This document shows positions 1-7,924 of a stretch of 21,115 nucleotides of DNA, piece after piece. The DNA lies in assembly GCA_043811005.1 (NCBI GenBank), contig JBDRNO010000158.1, positions 1 to 21,115 of the forward strand, given 5' to 3'. Made by a program: the position numbers and the translations under genes. Under the pieces are notes generated by a model. That model had not been told where the DNA came from. It saw nothing but the letters and a program-made list of their open reading frames with translations, and did no database searches. Each line of letters starts with the position of its first letter. Position 1 is the stretch's first letter. Source of the stretch: JBDRNO01 sp043811005 (lineage in GTDB: Bacteria; Bacteroidota; Bacteroidia; NORP154).

Positions 1-3000
1 TCTAATATTTGATCATGAGTTTTTTCCGGCCATTTACCGGTTTCATCATGAAATAAAATTGGATTATTAAAAGAATATATATATGGCGAAAATTGCGGGC
101 CTCTTTTAAATTCAGGATCTATACTCAACCATCTTCCCAACCTACTATCATAAACCCTAGCCCCAAAATCATAACTATTCCCACTTCCTTTAATCTCATC
201 ATCCTTCTCCATCCCGTTAAACCCAAACCTGTAACCGGGTGTTGAGAAGTTCCTTCCGGGCATCTGGCTGCCAAAGGGATAATAATCCACCGCAGACACA
301 ATATCCGCCATATAATAAGCCACCGTTCCGGGAATTCCTGTATCCTCAACCGGCAGCTTCCTGTCACTGATCACTACATGCACATTCCCCAGGTGATTTG
401 TCAGTTCATAGCGCTTCCTGCCCAATGTCCTTTTGTGTTTTTTAACCGGGGGTTTGCCAAAATCAAACTGAATAGGGATTCCTATTGAAATAAGTTCTCC
501 GGATACTGGAAGTGGCTTTGTTCTCCTTCCCTTAGGCATAACCTTATCCCTCTTAACCACCCCCAGCCGGCTGCTGCCGTAAATGATATGTTCTGATAAT
601 TTAAAGGTGTCCTCATTTAAAGTATATGTAGCCATGATATTGCCCTGGGCATCGCGGATGTAGTATTGGGTTTGTTTCTTATTCATTTGTTTTGACTTCC
701 CACTATCTAAGGGTATGGCTATGAGCTCTGCGCTACCAACCACTTTCTTTACCCTGTTACCGCCGGGACCGTATGCAAACACTATATCCGGCTTTTTGCC
801 AGCGAATCTCACAGCTTTGACCTTACCATATACATTCCAATTTATAGACTTTATCTTTTCTGAAATATCTTTTATTAAATTGCCTGTAGCATCATATTCG
901 TAGTTTCCTGTGCCCTGGTCATCAATATCAGAAGTGTAGTTGTTGCCTGCAACGCTGTCATCCACATGCTCCAGCCGGTTTGTGCCCGGATAATAGTTGT
1001 AAGCCAAACTATCCATCTTAAGGGGATTGGCGCCTGTGGTGGTACCGTTTCTCTGCATTGACAGGATATTGCCATTGGCATCGTATCTGAGTTTTGTAAA
1101 GTAATCATCCACCTCCGAAGCTGATGCCCATGTGTTATTCGTAATGTCCAAACCGCTATGTGTTTGCTGACTTATCAAACGGTTTATCTGGTCATAGCGG
1201 TATTTCATGCCCAAAATGTCAAGTGTGTCTGTTATAGCAGTTACCATTCCTCCAATATTTCCATTGTACAAAGATACAGTATTAAACCCATCAGCCAAAA
1301 AACTGCCGGTTACCTGCAACTGGTTGCCGGCTGCCGGCTTGTAATCATTTTCATAATAATGCAGCGAATAACTAAAAGCATCCCTCGCAAACCAGCGGTT
1401 CAGATTGGGCAGGATTACATCACCGTCTCTCCCAATATCTCTTGAAGCTGTTTGCGTATTGCTGTTCACCCCTTTTATCCATCCATTTATCGTGTAAGCG
1501 AAATCCGTACCTTGCACCTGCAGATCACCAGTCTCAACTCTTGCAAGCGGACCGTGCAAATAATAGAAATAATTCGCATCGTTGTTCCATATTACTCTAT
1601 CTGTGCTTGTATAAACCTCTTTCAAGCGATTATCGGCATCATATTCATAGCGGTGGTAAAAAGCATCGGGTTTACCTGCCTGGTATTTCACTTCTTTTAC
1701 ATTCCCGCTAGTGAGGTCATAATCGTAATCCATGCGGAAACATCCCCCTGCACCCCCTTTGGTGAAGGGGGACAATTCCGGCATATCCTGATTAAGCGTC
1801 TTCACATTGCCGTGAATATCATAGCTGTAATGGGTTGCAAAGCGATATTCCACGGGGTTTGAATCATCATATTCATCATAGTATGCTGCCGAAGCGACAC
1901 GTCCGCGCAGATGCTGCTGTCCTGCTTCCCCGAATGGTTCCTTGCCGTCAGAAAAGGCAAAGGCGGTATCGTAGAATGTCCTTATGGCTTCATGGTGAGA
2001 AGCAGCCCAGTTGTCCGGGAAATCCGGATGGTTTAGTATTACAGGATCCGGTGGAGAAGATGAGACAAGCTCCCCTGTTTCTATTATCCTTCCCTGCCTG
2101 TCGTATTTCGTATAGCTATACCGGTTAGGGGTTTGCTGTCTTGCGTTTTGTGAGGCGACAATCCTTCCCAATTTATCATACCAGTAATTAGACCTTCCTC
2201 CATCGGGTGTCTCCTGTTCGATCACCTGGTTCAAGCTGTTATAACGGTATTCGCTTATCATTTGGTGGACAGGAACAAGGACATTTCCGTTTTCACGCTC
2301 TTGCTGAACGGCTGCGATAATAATGCTGTCGGTAAAATGGTTAACGCCTTTTGGCGGTACGGTTCGCACAAGGTTCCCCGCCTGGTCGTAATAGTAAAGC
2401 GTATATTGATATTCATTCAAAACATACCGCATTGTCAGCATTTCTTTCACATCCAGGCATTTTTCCTTGTAGCGCCTGTAGAAATCCTGCTTAAGACTGT
2501 CAATATATTGTTCAAACATGATCTGGGCATTGAAGATGGCGGTATTAACGATGTTTTCCCCGCAAGGGTCATAAAACAAAGAGTCGTGGAGGGTTATGGG
2601 TATGAAATCGGGAAAGCACCATTGGTCAAAGTGGTCATAGTCATCTTCCTCTTCCGGTTCCTCTTCCAGGCATCCCAGACATCCTTTTAACGGGATACAA
2701 CTTTCGCCATATAATGTATCTATCCCGGATTTCCCGTATTCAACAACAACTAAAAATTCAAAAGTAATACCATTGGAATTTGCATTGCCCATTAAGGGTT
2801 CGATAATAAGAAATTGTTCAATATCACTGAACGCTACTTCATCGCCATCTGGTTGATATAATCTCAGCAGGCAGATAGTATCGGCTTGGCAATCGGATGT
2901 ATCAGGCAAACAATTTTTATCATAAAAAACGGCTTCACAAACACCTGTTGTATCGTTGGATAAAACTACCATATACCATGGATCAGTTCCCTGAATATAA

Positions 3001-6000
3001 GTAGTTAAAGGATGGGTATAGCTGCTCATATTGTCTAATAGCAAAGAATCCCCCACATCATCCAGGTAATTATATTTTTCATCAACAAGCTCATTCAGAA
3101 ACATTAACAACGCCTCATCATTTTGTGCTATCTCATTATCGCACAATCCTGGCATGTTGCAGCATTTAACCGGTATGGTGTCGCCATTGGCTGATGTTAT
3201 CAAGCCATCAAGATAATGTGCGGCTCCTGTTGTGTCTATGTATTTTATTATAAAATTATAATAGCATCCAACCTCATTTGTTGTATCGGGCGAATAAATA
3301 TCAACGAAGATCTCATCCTGATTGACTGATGTTAAGTAAGGATCAATTTCGATATTCAGATAGTTGCCATTAGAAAGATTGGTTATTATACAGTTTCCTG
3401 AACTTTGAATATACTGCCAGCTATACAAACTATCATCACCGAGATAATCTTTTACTGACGAAGGCACCAATTGTTGAATATTGACAGAATCCGTTAATTG
3501 CCCCTGTGAATTCAGCCAGTTCATTAACATGATCAGATCGGCAGCGATACCGGTTGTGTAGCATACCGGCTGAAATGAGCAGGTATCCATCGGGATACAT
3601 ATAGAGCCGCTGACAAAAACATAATTTGGTTTCAAGCTGTCATCTATGAAAGTTACCAATACCTGGAAATTTGTCTGTTGCCCAATGGTAGACAAAGTCT
3701 GGATTTGCTGAATTGCAATAATGCTGTCTTCCCAGGTAAAGGGTTCATAAACAGGAATGTTCAGCTTAACAGGACATGTAAGGGGTGCATAAGCCGGAAC
3801 AACAAGATGTTTGCCGGATGTGTCAATAACCGGTTCCCATTGCAGATTGCCGGGAGAGAGCACATCATAAAGGTCAGGTGTCAGATAGTTGCATTGATCT
3901 AATGAAACGGTGTCGGTCAGATGATCATCTTTTACCAAGCCATCAAGCAGCAGTTCAAGTGATTGGGCAAGTGGGCAATTGCCTGTAAGCTGGTAATATT
4001 GATAACCGACCTGGTTCAAAAGCATCTCCATAAGGGCATTGTCATTGAGAGTATCGGCAATTCCCATCTGTTCCCGTGTGGTTGCAAACCGCTTTATCTT
4101 TTCTTTGTAACGTTGATAATTGTAGGAGGCACATATATTCCTGTTATCAAACCCAGGATGATCCAATATATTAATATTATAAAAAAGACTAGATGCCAAG
4201 GATTGGCAAGCCGGGAATTCCCAGCCCTTAAATATTGTATATTTATCACTTCCAATGCAAATATTTAAACTATATGCGCTGTCTGCAAAGGCATTGGCTG
4301 CACGCTTCATTATCTCGGCTTTCTGACCGATATACATCGTTAGAAAGGTCGTCCAGGTGCTGTCGTCAAGGATCAATGAATCCGGATCTGAGGGTACAGT
4401 TGAAGTGGAACAAGCGAAATGGGTCTTGTAAGCTACATCCCACATAGAAAAAACGCCCGTATATTGATTCATAATATCAAACATCATAATATTGGGAACC
4501 CATTGCGGGATTGAACAAGCAGGTATAGACTCCCACCAAAATGGTGTCTGGTATTTCTGCTGGATCGTTTTGCCTCCTGTAGCCCCTGCTTTGAAAAAGG
4601 GATCTTTAATAAACGGGTCAAGCAAGTTAAGCGCCAGGGCAGAGTCTCTTGAGATATTCAGCAAATACTCATCAAACTGGAATGTGTTCATCTCATTGGT
4701 GTCAATGATCACGGTATCCTGGTACACCTGCTGACACCACCACCAATACATGAATTCAGGGTGATATACTACCAATGATCTTGCCCAACTGCTTTTGAAC
4801 CTGGTAATGAAATCCTTTAATTGCAGGAATTCAGGAAAAGTGTAATACCGGTTACTGGTGGTATCGTACCAAACAGAGGTATCCGCAACATCAGGTAAGC
4901 AATTGCTGATATTTCCCAAACAGCTCAGGTAAATGGTGTCTCTTTGACCTTTATCGTTCAGGTATATTGTATCCCAGATGCCGTTTAGATAGATTTGCGG
5001 ATAACGCCAATTATTCTTTGAAAATTTACCTGTCAGCAACGATCTGCGTGGCAAGTAGTTGTATAAACAATACACAGACATACGATCAAGCGAAAAGCAG
5101 GTTTGTACTCCATTAACGGCTAGCATACTATATGCACCATATTGCCCTTGTGGGCTAACATCATTCAGCATCATCCTGTAACCCCCATAGCACCAATCAC
5201 TGCCAATCATGGAGCAATCCTCTTCACAAAGGGAATCATTTATTGCATTCTGTTCATCTATAATACTGCCCATACCGGTTGTGTCTGTTAAACCAAGTGA
5301 ATTATTGCCGCAATCATCACAGTCAATTACACATACTAATGTATCTATCAGTGAGAGTTCTGCATTAATAAAGGTGTCAATTGATAAGATACATGTATTC
5401 TTTTTTAAATACAAATCGAAATAATATTCCATTACCTGTTCATCTAACGAAAGTTGTTTGGAAAGGGTATAAGATCCTACATTCAGTACCGTATCTATCA
5501 TCAGCGTATCGCCTGCAGGCGGGGAAAAACAGGTAAGGGCTTGAACTGTGTCTAACCACGGTTCATCTCCTATTGTGTCACTCACGTCTAAATAATCGTT
5601 TTTACACAGATCTTTCATCATCAAGTCAAGCTGGTAAACACAATCAAAACAAACATCCGGTAAACAGTCATCTGTAAATTGCTCTCCCTGCATCTTGTAA
5701 AATATTGAGTACGGTGAGTTACCGGCTACCAGGAATGTGGTGAAAAAACCGAGATTAACGCTGTCAGAATTGATCATATTGTCGCTATTGATATATGGGG
5801 TATCAAAAGTATTGATAAGTTGAGGGTTTATCCATTGTCCTGTAGCCGCAAGGGCTACTGTGTCTGTATCAATTGTTAAAGGCAGGAGGTTGGCTGGTGG
5901 TGCGCCTGCGAGGGCAGTGGCTACGGTACGCCCGCTCTTGTCTGTATATTGAATGTTAACCTGCCCGTTGGGGTCAATGATCATGGTCTTTTGGTAAAAT

Positions 6001-7598
6001 GAGCGGTAGCCGGCATCAGTTCCGAACAGGCGGTCAAGCTCTTCCTGCATTGGCTGACCGTAATAGTAGCGGGTTTGGTGACCGCTGCCGACCTGGAGAG
6101 TGCGTCCAGCCATGCCTGAAGCTAATAAACGCCCGGTATTGTCGGGCATGTATTGGCGATGGATAAAGGGATAGCCATCGGCATCTGGAACGTATTTATG
6201 AATACCGTCATACAGGTTTTGGAATGGATTTGCAAGGGAATAATATTTACCTGCACCGGAAGATGTGTCAAATGGATTGATAAGCTCAGGAGGACAAATT
6301 GAAGTCGTATCCACATTCTCAAAATGCGTGAATGAATATTTTTCGCCTGATGCGGAATCTTTATTGAACTGCACATAATATTTTAATAACGCATCTTCTT
6401 TTACAGGTACCGGCAATGTGCTGATCGCCTCCCTGCCTGCATGATCGTATATCCACTCCTGAACAAGCGCTGCCGAATCGGCAGATTGCCGGGTTACCTG
6501 CTGCCTGGGTTTTAATAATCCGTCAAAATATGTAATGTTATGGAATGATCTGCCATCTTCGTTTAAACGTACCTTGTAAGACCAGCTTTTTGGAGATTCG
6601 TGGGCATTTGTCAAATCTATTTTTTTATAAGCGTCTTGAGGCAGCATGTCAATGGTGTTTATTCCATAACGTGTATCTTTATCATAATTATCATCTAAAG
6701 ACCAATCCCCGTAAAGATATTGATATGAACTTCCTTTACGCATGGCAACGCCTCTTACTCTGAATATGACATAGCCCCTTTTAAAAATAACCGGGATATT
6801 ATAGTAATTGGTATTGGTGCGTATTCTCGTTGCCTTGTGTTTGAAGGTATATTTAAGCTGATCATCGGGGATTTCCGTCCCCTGTGGGTTGTCTTCGTAA
6901 TCGTCAACAAATACCCATTCCAGCTCATAGAAAGAAGCCCAATCCACCGATGTCCAGTTTATGTCAATAGTAGCGCTATTTGGATCAATTTGTGTATTTA
7001 CAATAATTTGGTCTTTGGGAAAGAAGTCATAATGACGGTCAATCAGGACAGAGGTTTCAAGATATATGTTAGGCGGTGAATAAGTGAATGATATAGTATC
7101 GCCATTGGTATCGAGCAGGTTTTTGATGATGGCTTTTACCTGGTAAGCGCCTTGCCATACATGCATGTCTTTATCCTGCATTGTCGCACCCTGCCGAACA
7201 TCATAATTTACCCATAATGTATCGTCAAAAAAGGAAGTATCGCCTTTGGCATCCCTCCATGTTACAAATACAGCAACTCCATATTTAAAAGTATCGGCAA
7301 CATACTGGGTCATATCATGATCAATGGCAAGCTCGATGATCGCCTCAACTTTCCAGTCATCGAAACCTGCTGTTTTGTTAATGACCTGTAAATAATCGTA
7401 ATCATTATCTTTTGCTTGAAGAATATAAGTAGCTGTGTCGGATGTGTCAATGTTTGCAATATAATACTGTCCTGATGAATAGTTTAACTGGGCAAATGCA
7501 GTAGTGCAATAAAAGAAAAAGAGGACAACTAAACCTGTCAGGATTTTAATACCTGACGGGATTATGGGTCTAATATATTTGAAAATATTATAGCGCAT
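1..7598 (-). CDS. RhsB: giant secreted RHS/YD-repeat protein with RHS core domain, C-terminus cut by window edge
   Basis: An open frame runs from ATG at 7598-7596 to the left edge with no stop, giving 2532 full codons. The frame agrees wherever I checked it (near 20, 779, 1781, 2903, 4220, 5318, 6560 and 7598). Residues 1-36 form a signal peptide with a strong hydrophobic core ending A-F-A before Gln37. Next come fibronectin-like sandwich sequence (about 180-300), a segment with NITYFDGLLKPRQQ and YDHAGRE (about 350-400) that resembles the DUF6443-type start of Bacteroidota RHS proteins, and a long cysteine- and aspartate-rich middle (about 645-1650). YD-type repeats (YRYNSLNQV, YDKLGRIV, YEYDADNRL, YRYDQINRL, LRYDANGNI, YEYDATGNL) fill about 1780-2270, followed by ELTNHLGNVHVVISD and the RHS-associated core YDFGARVYDSRLGRWLSIDP (about 2476-2495). 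In this family a variable, often toxic, domain follows the core; here it is outside the window. The substrate or target is unknown. Gene class is confident; toxin function is inference. Confidence 0.93.
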   Translation of the reverse strand, partial: MRYNIFKYIRPIIPSGIKILTGLVVLFFFYCTTAFAQLNYSSGQYYIANIDTSDTATYILQAKDNDYDYLQVINKTAGFDDWKVEAIIELAIDHDMTQYVADTFKYGVAVFVTWRDAKGDTSFFDDTLWVNYDVRQGATMQDKDMHVWQGAYQVKAIIKNLLDTNGDTISFTYSPPNIYLETSVLIDRHYDFFPKDQIIVNTQIDPNSATIDINWTSVDWASFYELEWVFVDDYEDNPQGTEIPDDQLKYTFKHKATRIRTNTNYYNIPVIFKRGYVIFRVRGVAMRKGSSYQYLYGDWSLDDNYDKDTRYGINTIDMLPQDAYKKIDLTNAHESPKSWSYKVRLNEDGRSFHNITYFDGLLKPRQQVTRQSADSAALVQEWIYDHAGREAISTLPVPVKEDALLKYYVQFNKDSASGEKYSFTHFENVDTTSICPPELINPFDTSSGAGKYYSLANPFQNLYDGIHKYVPDADGYPFIHRQYMPDNTGRLLASGMAGRTLQVGSGHQTRYYYGQPMQEELDRLFGTDAGYRSFYQKTMIIDPNGQVNIQYTDKSGRTVATALAGAPPANLLPLTIDTDTVALAATGQWINPQLINTFDTPYINSDNMINSDSVNLGFFTTFLVAGNSPYSIFYKMQGEQFTDDCLPDVCFDCVYQLDLMMKDLCKNDYLDVSDTIGDEPWLDTVQALTCFSPPAGDTLMIDTVLNVGSYTLSKQLSLDEQVMEYYFDLYLKKNTCILSIDTFINAELSLIDTLVCVIDCDDCGNNSLGLTDTTGMGSIIDEQNAINDSLCEEDCSMIGSDWCYGGYRMMLNDVSPQGQYGAYSMLAVNGVQTCFSLDRMSVYCLYNYLPRRSLLTGKFSKNNWRYPQIYLNGIWDTIYLNDKGQRDTIYLSCLGNISNCLPDVADTSVWYDTTSNRYYTFPEFLQLKDFITRFKSSWARSLVVYHPEFMYWWWCQQVYQDTVIIDTNEMNTFQFDEYLLNISRDSALALNLLDPFIKDPFFKAGATGGKTIQQKYQTPFWWESIPACSIPQWVPNIMMFDIMNQYTGVFSMWDVAYKTHFACSTSTVPSDPDSLILDDSTWTTFLTMYIGQKAEIMKRAANAFADSAYSLNICIGSDKYTIFKGWEFPACQSLASSLFYNINILDHPGFDNRNICASYNYQRYKEKIKRFATTREQMGIADTLNDNALMEMLLNQVGYQYYQLTGNCPLAQSLELLLDGLVKDDHLTDTVSLDQCNYLTPDLYDVLSPGNLQWEPVIDTSGKHLVVPAYAPLTCPVKLNIPVYEPFTWEDSIIAIQQIQTLSTIGQQTNFQVLVTFIDDSLKPNYVFVSGSICIPMDTCSFQPVCYTTGIAADLIMLMNWLNSQGQLTDSVNIQQLVPSSVKDYLGDDSLYSWQYIQSSGNCIITNLSNGNYLNIEIDPYLTSVNQDEIFVDIYSPDTTNEVGCYYNFIIKYIDTTGAAHYLDGLITSANGDTIPVKCCNMPGLCDNEIAQNDEALLMFLNELVDEKYNYLDDVGDSLLLDNMSSYTHPLTTYIQGTDPWYMVVLSNDTTGVCEAVFYDKNCLPDTSDCQADTICLLRLYQPDGDEVAFSDIEQFLIIEPLMGNANSNGITFEFLVVVEYGKSGIDTLYGESCIPLKGCLGCLEEEPEEEDDYDHFDQWCFPDFIPITLHDSLFYDPCGENIVNTAIFNAQIMFEQYIDSLKQDFYRRYKEKCLDVKEMLTMRYVLNEYQYTLYYYDQAGNLVRTVPPKGVNHFTDSIIIAAVQQERENGNVLVPVHQMISEYRYNSLNQVIEQETPDGGRSNYWYDKLGRIVASQNARQQTPNRYSYTKYDRQGRIIETGELVSSSPPDPVILNHPDFPDNWAASHHEAIRTFYDTAFAFSDGKEPFGEAGQQHLRGRVASAAYYDEYDDSNPVEYRFATHYSYDIHGNVKTLNQDMPELSPFTKGGAGGCFRMDYDYDLTSGNVKEVKYQAGKPDAFYHRYEYDADNRLKEVYTSTDRVIWNNDANYFYYLHGPLARVETGDLQVQGTDFAYTINGWIKGVNSNTQTASRDIGRDGDVILPNLNRWFARDAFSYSLHYYENDYKPAAGNQLQVTGSFLADGFNTVSLYNGNIGGMVTAITDTLDILGMKYRYDQINRLISQQTHSGLDITNNTWASASEVDDYFTKLRYDANGNILSMQRNGTTTGANPLKMDSLAYNYYPGTNRLEHVDDSVAGNNYTSDIDDQGTGNYEYDATGNLIKDISEKIKSINWNVYGKVKAVRFAGKKPDIVFAYGPGGNRVKKVVGSAELIAIPLDSGKSKQMNKKQTQYYIRDAQGNIMATYTLNEDTFKLSEHIIYGSSRLGVVKRDKVMPKGRRTKPLPVSGELISIGIPIQFDFGKPPVKKHKRTLGRKRYELTNHLGNVHVVISDRKLPVEDTGIPGTVAYYMADIVSAVDYYPFGSQMPGRNFSTPGYRFGFNGMEKDDEIKGSGNSYDFGARVYDSRLGRWLSIDPEFKRGPQFSPYIYSFNNPILFHDETGKWPEKTHDQIL
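1753..1771. repeat. In-frame palindromic insert-like element inside the YD region of RhsB
   Basis: A 7-bp perfect stem (CCCCCTT / AAGGGGG) with a 5-base loop lies in the coding sequence and is translated as part of ELSPFTKGGAGGC. Flanking residues (HGNVKTLNQD before, YDYDLTSGNVKEV after) are ordinary YD-repeat sequence, whereas the Pro/Gly-rich stretch is not. It resembles the widespread 'cccct..aggggg' interspersed element that is often read as SPFKGG-type peptide, but this is from memory. A 7-bp stem alone can arise by chance in 21 kb. Confidence 0.45.
7534..7560. repeat. 27-bp palindrome inside the signal-peptide coding region of RhsB
   Basis: CCTGTCAGG and CCTGACGGG are inverted copies over 9 bp (one G-T wobble), separated by 9 AT-rich bases. 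The element is 27 bp, equal to nine codons, and is read in frame as PSGIKILTG (about residues 14-22), between the charged start and the hydrophobic core of the signal peptide. It resembles a palindrome common in Bacteroidota gene gaps, here captured in a coding region. Confidence 0.65.
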
Positions 7599-7633
7599 AT
7601 TCGTTATATAGAAATTATTATGATTATGACTAA

Positions 7634-7653
7634 CCCCGCCATTTATGGCGGGG
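7634..7653. repeat. Palindrome with 9-bp perfect stem
   Basis: CCCCGCCAT and ATGGCGGGG are perfect inverted copies separated by TT. The element sits 36 bases upstream of the RhsB start codon, so in a read-through transcript it would form a hairpin in the RhsB leader. Confidence 0.8.
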
Positions 7654-7675
7654 ATATTGAATAATCATCAGTCAT

Positions 7676-7712
7676 GGGCTTTAGCCGTTCGGCTGAACTC
7701 AGGCTGAAGCCC
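7676..7712. repeat. Nested hairpin (REP-like)
   Basis: Outer arms GGGCTTTAGCC and GGCTGAAGCCC pair over 11 bp with one wobble. Inside them GTTC GGCT GAAC forms a second 4-bp stem, giving one long hairpin of about 15 pairs. Confidence 0.7.
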
Positions 7713-7775
7713 AACATCTTTTTGAAAATTAATAATTTAAGGGCTAAAGCCCAGAGTAAGGTATTATCCTATTTT

Positions 7776-7801
7776 CTCCGTCCGCCAGCTGGCGGACGGA
7801 G
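7776..7801. repeat. 26-bp perfect palindrome with CGCCAGCTGGCG core
   Basis: The whole 26 bp equals its own reverse complement. Its 12-bp core CGCCAGCTGGCG (7783-7794) is also found at 15145-15156, 15984-15995 and 17629-17640, so it is a dispersed family member rather than an isolated hairpin. Confidence 0.9.
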
Positions 7802-7854
7802 TTAGTCAGCCATGGCGATATTAGTCAGTTTATTTATACTCGCTAAACACGAAC

Positions 7855-7868
7855 CCCGCTTTAGCGGG
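7855..7868. repeat. Short GC hairpin after RhsA stop
   Basis: CCCGCT TT AGCGGG forms a perfect 6-bp stem about 57 bases downstream of the RhsA stop codon on the minus strand. The following bases on that strand (GTTCGTGTTT) are only weakly T-rich, so it is a poor intrinsic terminator and more likely a repeat. Confidence 0.5.
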
Positions 7869-7924
7869 CTTCTATGTGCAATCATCAATAATTCCATGTT
7901 CTTTTTTCCATAAAAAAATGATCT

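Larger units (their letters stand above)
7599..7924. other. Gap between RhsA and RhsB, packed with palindromes
   Basis: No gene is supported in this 326-base stretch. It holds five GC-rich palindromes, four of them listed separately; the fifth is GGGCTAAAGCCC at 7741-7752. None is followed by a good T-run on the minus strand, so I do not call an intrinsic terminator, although the hairpin at 7855-7868 lies about 57 bases past the RhsA stop and could act as a transcript 3' end. No clear promoter for RhsB was recognised. Confidence 0.6.

Noticed and set aside
6122..6376. Short minus-strand frame within RhsB region (also 125-367 and 875-1108)
   Set aside because: These are in other frames of the same strand and overlap the continuous RhsB frame; no domain or start signal supports them.
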